Virus record (IMG/VR): IMGVR_UViG_3300032156_000008
Location: 1-60,524 of that record
Strand: one strand, 5' to 3'
DNA length: 60,524 bases
Origin: a virus
Both the position numbers and the translations under genes were made by a program. Below the pieces are notes generated by a model. That model was not told where the DNA came from. It did no database searches and worked only from the letters and a program-made list of their open reading frames with translations. Within the stretch, counting starts at the first letter, position 1, and each line of letters begins with the position of its first letter. Below, one piece after another: positions 7,971 through 15,587 of the stretch.

Positions 7971-9448
7971 CTCATCCTCGGAACGAACCCCTGTCGGGGG
8001 TCATAGTCTGTTCTTATGCTCGGTATGCCCCTCTGCTGTATAGAGGGCGCCCTCGCGCCCTCGAGAGTCGGGGAGGCGGGCTGCACGCCGTACCCCCTCG
8101 ACAGCCTCTCGTGCGCGAGGCTGAGGGCGTCGACCTGATCGTCGTGCACGCCCACCGTCGGGAACGCCTCCAGCTCGGAGAGGAACGCGAGGTTCCACGC
8201 GCCCGCGACTATGCGGATGAGCCCGTGGGACGCCGCGGCGGAGGGCAGCATCGCCCTCGTCGCCTTGTCGCCCGTGGGCTTCTCCGAGAAGACACAGTAG
8301 CCGGGGAGCACGTCTCGGGCGTAGTGCTCGATCACGCTCTTCCCCGCGGACCCGCCCTCCTGCTCGAAGCCGATCTCCGTGCCGTAGCCGTCGACCGACG
8401 CGGTGTGCCTGATGATGCCCTCGACGTTGCCCGGGTTGACCCTCGCCCTGATCACGTCGAGCACGTAGAAGATACCGTCCGCCCAGCCGTAGAGGACGCC
8501 CGCCGTGTAGTCTGGGTCTCTGTTGGCCGCCGAGGGCTCGGTCGCGGCGAGGTCCCAGCAGCGGCAGGTGCGCAGGCCGGAGGGCACGCCGTCCGCGATC
8601 TGGAACCACTCGCGCCTGAACATGTTCCCCGCGGCCACTCTCATCGACCAGTCGCCGTAGAGCAGGCGCGCCCTGTCGACCGTCGACATCGCCTCCAGTC
8701 GGCCCCTGTATCCCGGGTCGACCGCCTCGAGGGCGGGATTGTCGGCGAGGCTCGCGGGGATGAAGGAGACGGACTTGGGGTCGCAGCCCGGGTAGACGCT
8801 CAGCAGCTCCGCCCTCGTGTCGCCCCAGACGAACTCGTCCGAGTCTCGAACGAACCAGCGCACGACGCCCGACTTGCTCTGGTCGGGGTAGCGCCCCTCC
8901 TTGTCGAGCCACCACGAGATGAATCCCCTGACCCACGAGTCGGGGTCGGGGTTGCACGTCGCCCTAACGTAGGGGCGCACCCCGCAGACGGACCTGTTGC
9001 GGCTCAGGAGGTAGAAGAACTGAAACTCGGTGAACGACTCGAGCTGGTCGAAGCAGAGCAGGCAGATCTGCGAGCCCTGATACTTATATACGTCCTTCTC
9101 GTGCTCGGCGTGCGCGAAGGAGACAGTGTCCCCGTGGGGAGGGAACGACCAAGACAGGTCGCTCTCCTTGGGCCTGCCCCCGACGAGGGGGTATATCTGG
9201 AACGACGAATCCCAGAGGGAGCCCTCCGACGTGATCTCGGGGTAGGTCCGCCTGAAGATAACGGCGCCGAAGCCCGGGGTATCGATCCAGTAGAGGGGCT
9301 CCATCTCGAGCCCGAACGTCTTGCCCCCGCCCGCTGCCCCCCCGTAGATCGTGATGTCGGCGGATGAGGAGAGAAAAGCGGTCTGAGGCCCCGCCTGAGG
9401 CTCGATGCGCGGGCCGTCGACTGACTCCACACGAGCTCCAGAGGGCAT
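7967..9448 (-). CDS. terL: Terminase large subunit
   Basis: 493 residues. The N-terminal ATPase has Walker A GGAAGGGKT at 36-44, a Walker B-like LLCFDQLESF and a coupling motif ATCNPDPDSW. The C-terminal RNase H-like nuclease shows CWDLAATE, DYTAGVLYG and a late HDDQVDALSLA segment carrying metal-binding acids. It powers DNA packaging through the portal and cuts the DNA. A TATA-like box (9470-9477) about 25 bases upstream of ATG 9448 suggests its own leaderless transcript. The next gene, the portal, overlaps by 4 bases. Confidence 0.93.
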   Translation of the reverse strand: MPSGARVESVDGPRIEPQAGPQTAFLSSSADITIYGGAAGGGKTFGLEMEPLYWIDTPGFGAVIFRRTYPEITSEGSLWDSSFQIYPLVGGRPKESDLSWSFPPHGDTVSFAHAEHEKDVYKYQGSQICLLCFDQLESFTEFQFFYLLSRNRSVCGVRPYVRATCNPDPDSWVRGFISWWLDKEGRYPDQSKSGVVRWFVRDSDEFVWGDTRAELLSVYPGCDPKSVSFIPASLADNPALEAVDPGYRGRLEAMSTVDRARLLYGDWSMRVAAGNMFRREWFQIADGVPSGLRTCRCWDLAATEPSAANRDPDYTAGVLYGWADGIFYVLDVIRARVNPGNVEGIIRHTASVDGYGTEIGFEQEGGSAGKSVIEHYARDVLPGYCVFSEKPTGDKATRAMLPSAAASHGLIRIVAGAWNLAFLSELEAFPTVGVHDDQVDALSLAHERLSRGYGVQPASPTLEGARAPSIQQRGIPSIRTDYDPRQGFVPRMR

Positions 9449-9469
9449 GGAAGGATTGCGTCGCGGGGG

Positions 9470-9477
9470 TATATAGC
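9470..9477 (-). promoter_or_regulatory. TATA-like box upstream of terL
   Basis: Minus-strand GCTATATA centred about 25 bases before the terL ATG at 9448, in a 80-base gap otherwise free of genes. This spacing matches archaeal promoters that produce leaderless mRNA. There is no obvious Shine-Dalgarno sequence in front of terL, which fits. Confidence 0.5.
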
Positions 9478-9493
9478 GCGATCGGAGGACGCC

Positions 9494-9524
9494 TCCCTGT
9501 GGGACTTGTCGCGGGGGACAGGGA
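9494..9524 (-). terminator. Possible hairpin between 39-residue gene and terL
   Basis: Inverted repeat TCCCTGT/ACAGGGA (7 bp) enclosing a GC-rich loop, just after the stop of the 9531-9650 gene and before the terL promoter. It lacks a clear T run, so it is only a candidate terminator or processing site. Confidence 0.3.
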
Positions 9525-9530
9525 CGGAGA

Positions 9531-9650
9531 CTAGCCCGCGCGTCTGGAGACTAGTCGGGCGATGCCTCGGGTCGCCCAGCACACCAGCGCCGCGGGCAAC
9601 AGGACGCAGTAGAGGACGACCCACGAGGCGGCGGCCGCCACTCTGCTCAC
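9531..9650 (-). CDS. 39-residue single-pass membrane peptide
   Basis: Starts at GTG 9650 in a GTGA overlap with the preceding gene and ends TAG at 9531. The peptide has one hydrophobic helix (AAASWVVLYCVLLPAALVCW) followed by a basic tail (RGIARLVSRRAG), i.e. a typical membrane anchor with a positive cytoplasmic end. Function unknown; position just before terL is not informative. Confidence 0.55.
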   Translation of the reverse strand: MSRVAAAASWVVLYCVLLPAALVCWATRGIARLVSRRAG

Positions 9651-9973
9651 GCCATCTCCAGACGGCTCAGAGGCGGTCGGCCTCGGACCCGCGCCAGAGT
9701 GGTCAGCCTGCGGTCCATCGCGGCGAACCAGTCGCCAACCTTGGGCGGGATGCCGTAGGGGTGGCGCGGCTCGAGGGCGAGAGCGATCGCGTCTGCGAGG
9801 CTCACCCTGACGCCCGTCTGGTTGAGGGGCGGGACGACGCGGCGAGACACGAAGCGAGTCGGCAGAGACCCGGGCGGCCTCTTCGGACCCTGACCGAGGG
9901 GTGGCGCCTCCTCGACGCTGCGGTACCAGACGGGCTGGGTCACGTCTGAGTCTGCCCTCACGGACGACCTCAC
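9647..9973 (-). CDS. 108-residue hypothetical protein
   Basis: GTG start at 9973, GTGA-coupled upstream, and GTGA-coupled to the membrane peptide downstream. It contains a helical segment (VSLADAIALALE) and a PPKVGDWFAAMDRRL region, with basic ends. No recognised domain. It lies in the packaging operon between the small and large terminase genes. Confidence 0.6.
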   Translation of the reverse strand: MRSSVRADSDVTQPVWYRSVEEAPPLGQGPKRPPGSLPTRFVSRRVVPPLNQTGVRVSLADAIALALEPRHPYGIPPKVGDWFAAMDRRLTTLARVRGRPPLSRLEMA

Positions 9974-10110
9974 CTACAGTGGTGGCACTTCGAGCAGGTG
10001 ATCGCGAGCCCGCCCGCCGACCGCTCCAGCCGCCTCAGCGCGTAGTCTGGGTCTTCCCTCGCCTCTGGCGGTATCTCCTCCAGAGGACGGAACATCCTGT
10101 GGGGCGTCAC
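9970..10110 (-). CDS. 46-residue protein with C-terminal zinc-type CxxCHHC
   Basis: GTG start at 10110 overlaps the terS stop (GTGA); ATG 10095 is an alternative. The chain has an acidic/proline N-terminal part and ends TCSKCHHCR, a plausible metal-binding knuckle. Overlaps on both sides support translation. Unknown function. Confidence 0.55.
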   Translation of the reverse strand: MTPHRMFRPLEEIPPEAREDPDYALRRLERSAGGLAITCSKCHHCR

Positions 10111-10571
10111 GTCGGGGCCTCGCTCTTCGCGGGGAGAACGACAACGCCGATCGGGTTGGCCCCGTCTCCCGAGTGCTCGCGTCTCTCCGTCCACCTCGGG
10201 CGATCCCTGTTCATGAGGAAGAAGCGAAGCGCAGTCGTGTCGGGCGGTAGGACCCTCGTGGTCGAGCGGAAGCCCCCGTCTGCGGTCTCAGTCGTGTCGA
10301 CTACCTCCTGCCCGCCGAGCGCCCTCTTGTAGAGGACCCGGGCCAAGCGCCCGCAACTCTCGACTGCGCCCTCCTTGATGGCATTGGAGAATTCGTGCTC
10401 TTTCTTCGCCCACTCGTAGAGGGTCTCGACTGAGATCCCCATCGCCTCGGCCACTTCCTCGTTGGTATAGCCCGACCGCCTCATGCCCTCCGCCCACGCC
10501 GGGTGCAGGTCGGGGTCGTATGGGCTCGGGTGGCCACGGCCCCTCTTCTGGCCGTCCTCTCGCCTCACCAT
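10107..10571 (-). CDS. terS: Terminase small subunit
   Basis: 154 residues from ATG 10571. The upstream ATG 10598 lies inside the TATA-like element, so the downstream ATG is preferred and would be nearly leaderless. A helix-turn-helix sits at about residues 30-50 (YTNEEVAEAMGISVETLYEWAKK), followed by a helical oligomerisation region, as in phage small terminases and Mu/Gam-like HTH proteins. It would recognise the packaging site, perhaps in the adjacent non-coding region. First gene of the packaging operon. Confidence 0.75.
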   Translation of the reverse strand: MVRREDGQKRGRGHPSPYDPDLHPAWAEGMRRSGYTNEEVAEAMGISVETLYEWAKKEHEFSNAIKEGAVESCGRLARVLYKRALGGQEVVDTTETADGGFRSTTRVLPPDTTALRFFLMNRDRPRWTERREHSGDGANPIGVVVLPAKSEAPT

Positions 10572-10595
10572 GGGAGAGGAGAGGCTCGCCGCCCT

Positions 10596-10604
10596 CATAT
10601 ACCC
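10596..10604 (-). promoter_or_regulatory. TATA-like box upstream of terS
   Basis: Minus-strand GGGTATATG centred about 28 bases before the preferred terS ATG (10571). Spacing again fits an archaeal leaderless promoter and sits at the boundary between the non-coding region and the packaging operon. Confidence 0.45.
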
Positions 10605-10928
10605 AGCGATCAGTCTGGGTAAACCATTGACGCGGCCTCTCTCCTCCGGCGATTTGTCAATGGTTCGCAGACGAGCGCAATCCCTTGCAGTAGAGAGCGA
10701 CCAGCACGTCTGGCCGATGCTGCCAGCCGTAACGGAGAGAGCCCCGCCCTCAGTCTGGACGTCTGGCGACCCCCCGCCACAATGGGTTGCAGTCTGGAAA
10801 CCATTGACACGAATGGGTCAGGCGTGGGGCACCCCACCCCCTCCACAGCGGGGGGGCGGACTCCAAGCCATTGTGACGTCAGTCTGCCGATTGACTGGAG
10901 GGGAGACGTAACGTCTGCTCCAGTCGTC

Positions 10929-11017
10929 AAAAGTAGAGGAAAGCCATTGTGACGCGCTCCTTGCGATTGACACTGTCAATCGCAAGTCGAGCGTCACAAT
11001 GGCTTTCCTCTACTTTT
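10929..11017. repeat. 89-base near-perfect palindrome
   Basis: Outer arms 10929-10955 and 10991-11017 are perfect 27-base inverted repeats (AAAAGTAGAGGAAAGCCATT onward). Inner arms 10960-10972 and 10974-10986 are perfect 13-base inverted repeats. They are separated by 4-base mismatched spacers and one central base at 10973. The structure could extrude as a cruciform, and each arm holds the CCATTGTGAC and GATTGAC elements found elsewhere in the region. Confidence 0.9.
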
Positions 11018-11102
11018 CTCGTCTGATCCAGACTTAACGTCTGATAGAGTGTCCCAAATCGTCTGAGGCCACAAGGGCTTGGAGATCGGGGGGTCGCTAT
11101 GA

Positions 11103-11128
11103 GCCTTTACTAGTAAAAAGAGGGGGGG
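11103..11128 (-). terminator. Possible oligo-T terminator after SWIM protein operon
   Basis: On the minus strand, about 20 bases after the stop at 11148, comes a C run then CTCTTTTTACTAGTAAAGG. It contains a T run and the perfect palindrome TTTACTAGTAAA (11106-11117). T-rich ends are typical of archaeal transcription termination. Confidence 0.4.
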
Positions 11129-11147
11129 GATTTGTTGTGTCTCGCCG

Positions 11148-12191
11148 TCACTTCTTCTTGACGACGGCGGACGCCCCGCCGATCTTGCCACGGATGACGC
11201 CGGCGCCCGCTCTGGGCGTGCCCGGGGGCGCCACGACGATCGGCCCCCTGGCGGGCGCCGCCGCCCCGATCACGACGCCCTTCTTCTGGACGACGGGCCG
11301 CTCGCCCCGAGCGGGGGCACTCGGGGCCTTCTTGGTGCCCTTCCCCTTGCGCTCGGAGCCCTCGCGCCACGTGAACCCACAGGCGTTGCAGTGCCAGATC
11401 TGGCTCTTCGTGCCGTCGGTGGTCGTGTAGGACCCCGACTTGCGGGTGTTGATCTCTCCGCACCGCACGCACGCGGGGTGTTGGTAGTCTCCCTTCTTCG
11501 ATGCCTCGGCGGGCGCCACCGCGGGCGCGCGCCCCTTGCCTGTCTTCTTCGCTGCCATAGTCTGTCCACCCGATCGGGCTCGGGTAGTTTCCCTTTGGGA
11601 GCCATCGGGACTTATACTCTTCTTCTCTCCTTGCGACTTGTCCACCGCGAGCCCGACGGCGAGGACGTGCTTGCACGGCACCCCGCCCCCGTATCTCGTG
11701 AAGTCGTAGCAGTCGCAGGTCAGGGCGACGCCGTCGGGGTTGGTGACGCTGTGCGCCTCCGACCCGGGGGCGCTCTGCACCAGCCACGAGTGCTTCGTGA
11801 CGGCGCTCACGAGCCCCGCCGCGACGATCTTCTGCGCCCTCTCGGCCTTGACCGACTGCCTCTCGGCCATCACGGCCCTCTGCGCGACCTGCTTCTCGGT
11901 CAGTGGCCTGCTCGCCTGCTCGCCGCCGAGGGACTTCTGCCCCGCCAGCGGCACGGAGGTGTCGAGCAGGCTCAGCACCGGCCTCGGCGAGAGGAACGTC
12001 GTCCGTGGCGTGAAGCTGTTCTCGAGGACCCTCTCCAGCCGCTCGGCCGGCACGGGCTCGGGACTTGTCTCGCCCCTCGCCGCCACATCGGCACGGATCT
12101 CCCGCAGCCTCTCGACGGAGACGCCCGTCCTGGACGACTCCGACATGAGCTCAGTGAGCTCCTCCGCCCTGTTGATACTCTTCTCTGCCAC
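11148..12191 (-). CDS. SWIM zinc-finger and zinc-ribbon protein
   Basis: 347 residues from GTG 12191, preceded by AGGAGG and overlapping the upstream TAG. After a helical N-terminal region, a SWIM-type zinc finger (ALTCDCYDFTRYGGGVPCKH: CxC...CxH) sits near residue 180-200. A separate zinc ribbon follows (CVRCG...CNACGF), then a long Lys/Arg/Pro/Gly-rich basic tail. SWIM fingers bind DNA or protein. An in-frame ATG at 11558, preceded by GGTGGA, could start a separate 136-residue zinc-ribbon protein. Last gene of the 17378-11148 operon. Function unknown. Confidence 0.7.
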   Translation of the reverse strand: MAEKSINRAEELTELMSESSRTGVSVERLREIRADVAARGETSPEPVPAERLERVLENSFTPRTTFLSPRPVLSLLDTSVPLAGQKSLGGEQASRPLTEKQVAQRAVMAERQSVKAERAQKIVAAGLVSAVTKHSWLVQSAPGSEAHSVTNPDGVALTCDCYDFTRYGGGVPCKHVLAVGLAVDKSQGEKKSISPDGSQRETTRARSGGQTMAAKKTGKGRAPAVAPAEASKKGDYQHPACVRCGEINTRKSGSYTTTDGTKSQIWHCNACGFTWREGSERKGKGTKKAPSAPARGERPVVQKKGVVIGAAAPARGPIVVAPPGTPRAGAGVIRGKIGGASAVVKKK

Positions 12192-12328
12192 TAGATCAGC
12201 CTCCTGACCAGCCTCGCGAGCGCCGACTCGACGGGCGGGTCGGCCGCTCTCCCGCGTCTCTCTATCTCCCTCTCTATAAGGGTATAGGAGGGGCACAGAA
12301 GCGCGCCCATGCCGCAGTCTCGCGTCAT
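12191..12328 (-). CDS. 45-residue hypothetical protein
   Basis: MTRDCGMGALLCPSYTLIER and onward; ATG 12328 in an ATGA overlap, and its TAG overlaps the next GTG. Helical, basic C-terminal half (LARLVRRLI). No domain recognised; support comes from the tight coupling on both sides. Confidence 0.5.
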   Translation of the reverse strand: MTRDCGMGALLCPSYTLIEREIERRGRAADPPVESALARLVRRLI

Positions 12329-12459
12329 CGCCTGAAGTCCCTCCCCACCGTCGTGCCGCCGCTGAGCGGCCGCCCGGCTATGAACACCTGCGGGGGCTCC
12401 GCCCACTCTAGGTCGGCGTAGGCCGCGGGCGTCGGCCACAGCGGCCCGTCTCGCGCCAT
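12325..12459 (-). CDS. 44-residue hypothetical protein
   Basis: MARDGPLWPTPAAYADLEWA and onward; TAATG overlap upstream and ATGA overlap downstream. Contains several aromatic residues and a possible short beta hairpin (QVFIAGRPLSGG). Unknown function. Confidence 0.5.
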   Translation of the reverse strand: MARDGPLWPTPAAYADLEWAEPPQVFIAGRPLSGGTTVGRDFRR

Positions 12460-12650
12460 TAGTTCATCGCCCCCACGCAGTCCACGATCTCGACGAGGGC
12501 CGAGGCCACCGCCAGACGAGACTCTTCCTCCCATCTGACGGCGAACTCGGCGCAGACGCCGTCGGGCCACTCATCTTGCGGGTCGAGCCCCCTCTCTGCC
12601 GCGAAGCACCGCTGGAACTCGACCAGTCGCCTGAGCAGCCCGATCGCCAT
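12459..12650 (-). CDS. 63-residue helical hypothetical protein
   Basis: MAIGLLRRLVEFQRCFAAER followed by an acidic region; TGATG overlap upstream, TAATG overlap downstream. The pattern (FQRCFAAERG, AEFAVRWEEESRLAVASALVEIVD) resembles small dUTPase-like or MazG-like helical phage proteins only vaguely; I make no assignment. Confidence 0.55.
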   Translation of the reverse strand: MAIGLLRRLVEFQRCFAAERGLDPQDEWPDGVCAEFAVRWEEESRLAVASALVEIVDCVGAMN

Positions 12651-12838
12651 CAGCGCCCCCCTCGGAGGCCGGACCTCGAGGGCGAGGCCGACGCCTTGCC
12701 GAGCGTCTTCGCCACGGCGGACCTGTTCGCGCGCAGCCGCCTCGACGCCCACCAGAGGGACGCGAGGAGGACGGCGAGGCACCCGACCGTCAGGGCCAGA
12801 GCGCCGTCGATCCAGTAGTCGCCGACGTAGACGATCAT
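12650..12838 (-). CDS. 62-residue membrane protein
   Basis: Starts MIVYVGDYWIDGALALTVG at ATG 12838. One membrane helix (ALALTVGCLAVLLASLWWAS) followed by a strongly basic tail, suggesting an N-out, C-in anchor. It follows the secreted Cys-rich protein gene by 4 bases. Function unknown. Confidence 0.6.
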   Translation of the reverse strand: MIVYVGDYWIDGALALTVGCLAVLLASLWWASRRLRANRSAVAKTLGKASASPSRSGLRGGR

Positions 12839-12842
12839 GGTC

Positions 12843-14396
12843 TCACCGAATGAGGATGCAGTTCCCCGACGGGGCGCAGTATGTGCCCGTCGCCTCAACC
12901 ACGTCGCCGTCCGTCAGCCTCAGAGATATCGCCACGACGCCGGGGTTCGACGCGTAGTAGGCGCGAATCTCGTCTATCGTCGCGTGCCTGAGATCCCAGA
13001 CGTCATAGATGGCGTGGCAGCACGTGGTGAACCGCGGCCCGGCCGCGCTGTACTGGTCGGGGCTCGCCGCGTCGTTGACGAACATCTTGTCCGCCGAGAG
13101 GACGCGGGCCGTGACGGGGTTCTCCGCGTCCGTCCCCGACAGGATGACGACCCACTGGGTGTTCTCCACGTCGTGCGGGCTCGACGCCTCGTCGATGAGC
13201 ATCATCGCCCCGCCGCTGGCGTCCACCCCGCCGCGGCCGTTCGCCACGGTCGTGAGGGGGTGCGCGTGGACGGGTCCGACGCGCGCGCCGTCCGGCCTGA
13301 TGATGGTAATGAACGCCTCCGTGGCGTTGCTGGTGAACCACGAGTATCCGTGGTACGTGCCGTTCGTGACGACGTGGAACATCCACTGGACGTAGCCGGA
13401 GCTCAGAGTCCCGTCCCCGAGCCCGTCGCCGGTGGCCCCGCCGCCGCCGATCGGCACCCCGTTCGGCACGCAGACGTTGTCGACGTTAGTGTAGCCCTCG
13501 CCGCACACCACGGGGGTGGGCGTCGGGGTGGGCGTCGGCTCGACGCACTGCCCGTCGACGCATATCCGGTCGCCGACGCAGGGCGTGCTGGGACAAGTCC
13601 CCGGCTGGGGGCCGACCCTGTAGTAGCGGAAGGCGATCGTCTGGCCGCACTGGTCAGAGGTCAGCCTGAATCCGCCCGGAGTCTGCGCGGTGTACGCGGG
13701 GTCGAGGGCGTGGTCGACGACCGTGACGTAGCTGTTCTCGTCCGACGGGGCGTTCCAGTGCTCCTCGTGCCAGACGAAGTCCCTGCCGTGCCACCTCAGG
13801 CGCCAGTATGAGCCGCTGGTCACGTAGCCGATCTCGATCTCCGTGGGCGAGCCCTGCGCGGAGGTCACGACCGATCGGTCGGTCACAGTCTCCGCCTGAG
13901 TGTAGTGGTGCTCGACGTGGGACTTGTCGCACTGCTGCTCCGTGATCGGGGTCGAGTCGTCGCCCCTCGGGCAGGAGTGGTCGTCGTCGATGGTCTTCAC
14001 GCAGTCGGTGCCAAGCAGGGTGTACCCGCTCGGGCACGTGTAGGTCGGGGCCACGTCTGGCTTGTGGCTCTTCTTGCACACGCCGCGGCTCAGGGCGTAT
14101 CCGCTCGGGCATGTCGCCGTGGCGTCCCTCGAGCACGTATATCCAGTCGTGACCGTCTTGTAGTGGTCGCACACGACGACCGGATTGTCGACGGTGTCGA
14201 TCCTCACCTTCGTGACGCTATAGGAGAAGACGTGCGTGTCGGCGATCGGGTTGTGAAACGCCGGGTCGCCCGTCACGGCGACGCTAATGGTCGCGTCACA
14301 GTCTCCCCCGAAGAAGCGACCGAGGCACCCGCAGCTCACTGCCGCGAGGGCGACGACCACCACGACGAGGGCGACGCTGATAAGTCTGTTCTTCAT
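12843..14396 (-). CDS. Secreted Cys-rich lipoprotein-like surface protein
   Basis: 517 residues. N-terminal signal with a hydrophobic core (VALVVVVVALAAVSCGC) and lipobox-like Cys. The mature part holds repeated small Cys motifs (TCPSGYxLxxxxC at least three times, and CGEGYTNVDNVC), a PTPTPTPT linker around residue 300, and a C-terminal beta-rich domain with NGT and NAT sequons. This organisation suggests an extracellular, disulfide-stabilised adhesion or exclusion protein. It is far from the virion genes and in an operon of small unknowns, so a host-surface role during infection is possible. Not matched to a known family. Confidence 0.65.
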   Translation of the reverse strand: MKNRLISVALVVVVVALAAVSCGCLGRFFGGDCDATISVAVTGDPAFHNPIADTHVFSYSVTKVRIDTVDNPVVVCDHYKTVTTGYTCSRDATATCPSGYALSRGVCKKSHKPDVAPTYTCPSGYTLLGTDCVKTIDDDHSCPRGDDSTPITEQQCDKSHVEHHYTQAETVTDRSVVTSAQGSPTEIEIGYVTSGSYWRLRWHGRDFVWHEEHWNAPSDENSYVTVVDHALDPAYTAQTPGGFRLTSDQCGQTIAFRYYRVGPQPGTCPSTPCVGDRICVDGQCVEPTPTPTPTPVVCGEGYTNVDNVCVPNGVPIGGGGATGDGLGDGTLSSGYVQWMFHVVTNGTYHGYSWFTSNATEAFITIIRPDGARVGPVHAHPLTTVANGRGGVDASGGAMMLIDEASSPHDVENTQWVVILSGTDAENPVTARVLSADKMFVNDAASPDQYSAAGPRFTTCCHAIYDVWDLRHATIDEIRAYYASNPGVVAISLRLTDGDVVEATGTYCAPSGNCILIR

Positions 14397-14668
14397 GCTA
14401 TCTGTCCTGCGAGGGCGATCTCCCTCGCGTCCCTCTCGAGTCTAACGGCGTCGAGAGCCGCCGATGCCTTGGTCAGTCCAGCCTCCAGCGCCGCGAATGG
14501 GTCGAGCCCCTCGCGGGCCAGAAGGACGGCGACGAAATTCGCGCCGTCGTTCAGTCGGCGGGCGAGGGCCTCGGGGTCTAACCCGTGCGCGGCGATCGCC
14601 CGTCTCGCGTTCTCTTCTCTTGTCATCGGATCTCCCGTGGTCCGCCCCTCGCGCGCTCCCGCGTTCAT
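14393..14668 (-). CDS. 91-residue helical hypothetical protein
   Basis: ATG 14668 is chosen because of its ATGA overlap with the upstream zinc-ribbon gene; ATG 14626, with a GGGAG sequence 5 bases upstream, would give a 77-residue protein. Helical throughout (AIAAHGLDPEALARRLNDGA), Ala-rich. ATGA-coupled to the secreted protein gene downstream. Unknown. Confidence 0.55.
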   Translation of the reverse strand: MNAGAREGRTTGDPMTREENARRAIAAHGLDPEALARRLNDGANFVAVLLAREGLDPFAALEAGLTKASAALDAVRLERDAREIALAGQIA

Positions 14669-14865
14669 CGAGGCGCCACCCGCGAGGGCTCGGACTCGTC
14701 TCCACCCTCGGTGTTCTCGTCCGGGCTGTAGAATGCCGACTGGGGCACGTCGGCGAGCCAGACCCTCCGGCAGCCGAGGCACCGCGCCCGAAGGACCACT
14801 CTGTCCTCGAGCACGTCGGCGCTCCTTATCGACAGTGGCTGGCCGCACGTCGGGCAGGCGACCAT
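14665..14865 (-). CDS. 66-residue zinc-ribbon protein
   Basis: MVACPTCGQPLSI...ARCLGCRRVW: two CxxC knuckles about 25 residues apart, a classic zinc ribbon, then an acidic tail. Its ATG directly follows the upstream TAG. Probably nucleic-acid or protein binding; specific role unknown. Confidence 0.65.
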   Translation of the reverse strand: MVACPTCGQPLSIRSADVLEDRVVLRARCLGCRRVWLADVPQSAFYSPDENTEGGDESEPSRVAPR

Positions 14866-15018
14866 CTACTGGCCCTCCTCGCAGTGGCACTCTTCGTTCG
14901 GCTTCCCACAGTAGGCGCAGTAGTTAAAGTAGGCGTTCGTGTCGACGTCCGGACCGAGGCACGCGCCCTCGTGCCCGTCGCCCTCCCCGCCGCATATCGG
15001 GCAGAAGTCGCCGTCCAT
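14866..15018 (-). CDS. 50-residue double-knuckle zinc protein
   Basis: MDGDFCPICGGEGDGHEGAC then YCAYCGKPNEECHCEEGQ: CxxC, H/C, CxxC and CxC groups that could bind two metals. TAATG overlap with the upstream gene. Very acidic. Unknown function. Confidence 0.6.
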   Translation of the reverse strand: MDGDFCPICGGEGDGHEGACLGPDVDTNAYFNYCAYCGKPNEECHCEEGQ

Positions 15019-15587
15019 TATCGCACCCTCCAGAGGGCGGGGCCTCCGCCCCGCCGCGGCCTGATGAGCTCGAGGGACGAGTCCCTCACGGAGATCTCCG
15101 CCGCCCCGAAGGGCATCTCGACGGAGTAGTGGAGGGCCTCCTCGGCCCCCCTGTGGCCCCCGGCGATGACCCCGGGCGGATGGCCCTGTCCCACCCAGCT
15201 GTCGCCGAAGAAGACGACGTCGCCCATCCTGACCTCCTCGCACGACGCGTGGGCGCCGATCGGCTCGGGCATCTCCATCAAGACGATCGCCCCCGGGTAG
15301 TCGAGGGTGTGGTCGGGCACCCCGTTCGAGTCGCCCTTCACGCCCCCGCAGCCACCGCAGACGAGGTCGATGCCGCCCCGCCTCGGCACGAGGGCGAACA
15401 GCGCGTATCCGCACTCGGCGCAGGTGACGGCCCCCGAGGGGGCCACGGGCTCCTCGTCGTGCTCGTGGGGGCTCATCCTCGCCTCATACCTCTCGAGCTC
15501 AGCCCTCGTGCAGTCGATGGTCTCCCTCACCACTCGGCGGAGCTCGGCGCCGTCGGCCTCTATCGTGTAGTCTGTCATCTCGATCAT
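15018..15587 (-). CDS. 189-residue protein with internal zinc ribbon
   Basis: ATG 15587 in an ATGA overlap. Helical N-terminus (ELRRVVRETIDCTRAELER), a zinc ribbon at about 55-85 (CAECGYALFAL...CGGCGG), and a beta-rich C-terminal half (MRMGDVVFFGDSWVGQ-like). The C-terminal part may be an SH3-like or small barrel. No family recognised. Confidence 0.6.
   Translation of the reverse strand: MIEMTDYTIEADGAELRRVVRETIDCTRAELERYEARMSPHEHDEEPVAPSGAVTCAECGYALFALVPRRGGIDLVCGGCGGVKGDSNGVPDHTLDYPGAIVLMEMPEPIGAHASCEEVRMGDVVFFGDSWVGQGHPPGVIAGGHRGAEEALHYSVEMPFGAAEISVRDSSLELIRPRRGGGPALWRVR

Larger units (their letters stand above)
10572..11147. other. 576-base non-coding region: candidate replication origin or packaging site
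   Basis: The only long gene-free stretch in the genome. It is richer in A/T than its surroundings and packed with short repeats: CCATTG(A/T)GAC-type elements in both orientations near 10624, 10655, 10779, 10801, 10867, 10943 and 10994, and CAGTCTG near 10611, 10751, 10790 and 10880. An 89-base palindrome lies at 10929-11017. A 106-codon open frame here has no coding character. Iteron-like repeats plus a large palindrome next to terS suggest an origin, a pac site, or both. Confidence 0.55.

Noticed and set aside
9079-9090. TATA-like sequence CGTATATAAG inside terL
   Set aside because: It lies inside coding sequence with no start codon at the right distance.
10610-10930. 106-codon minus-strand frame in the non-coding region
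   Set aside because: No ribosome-binding site or coupling, no domain, and it runs through the iteron-like repeats.
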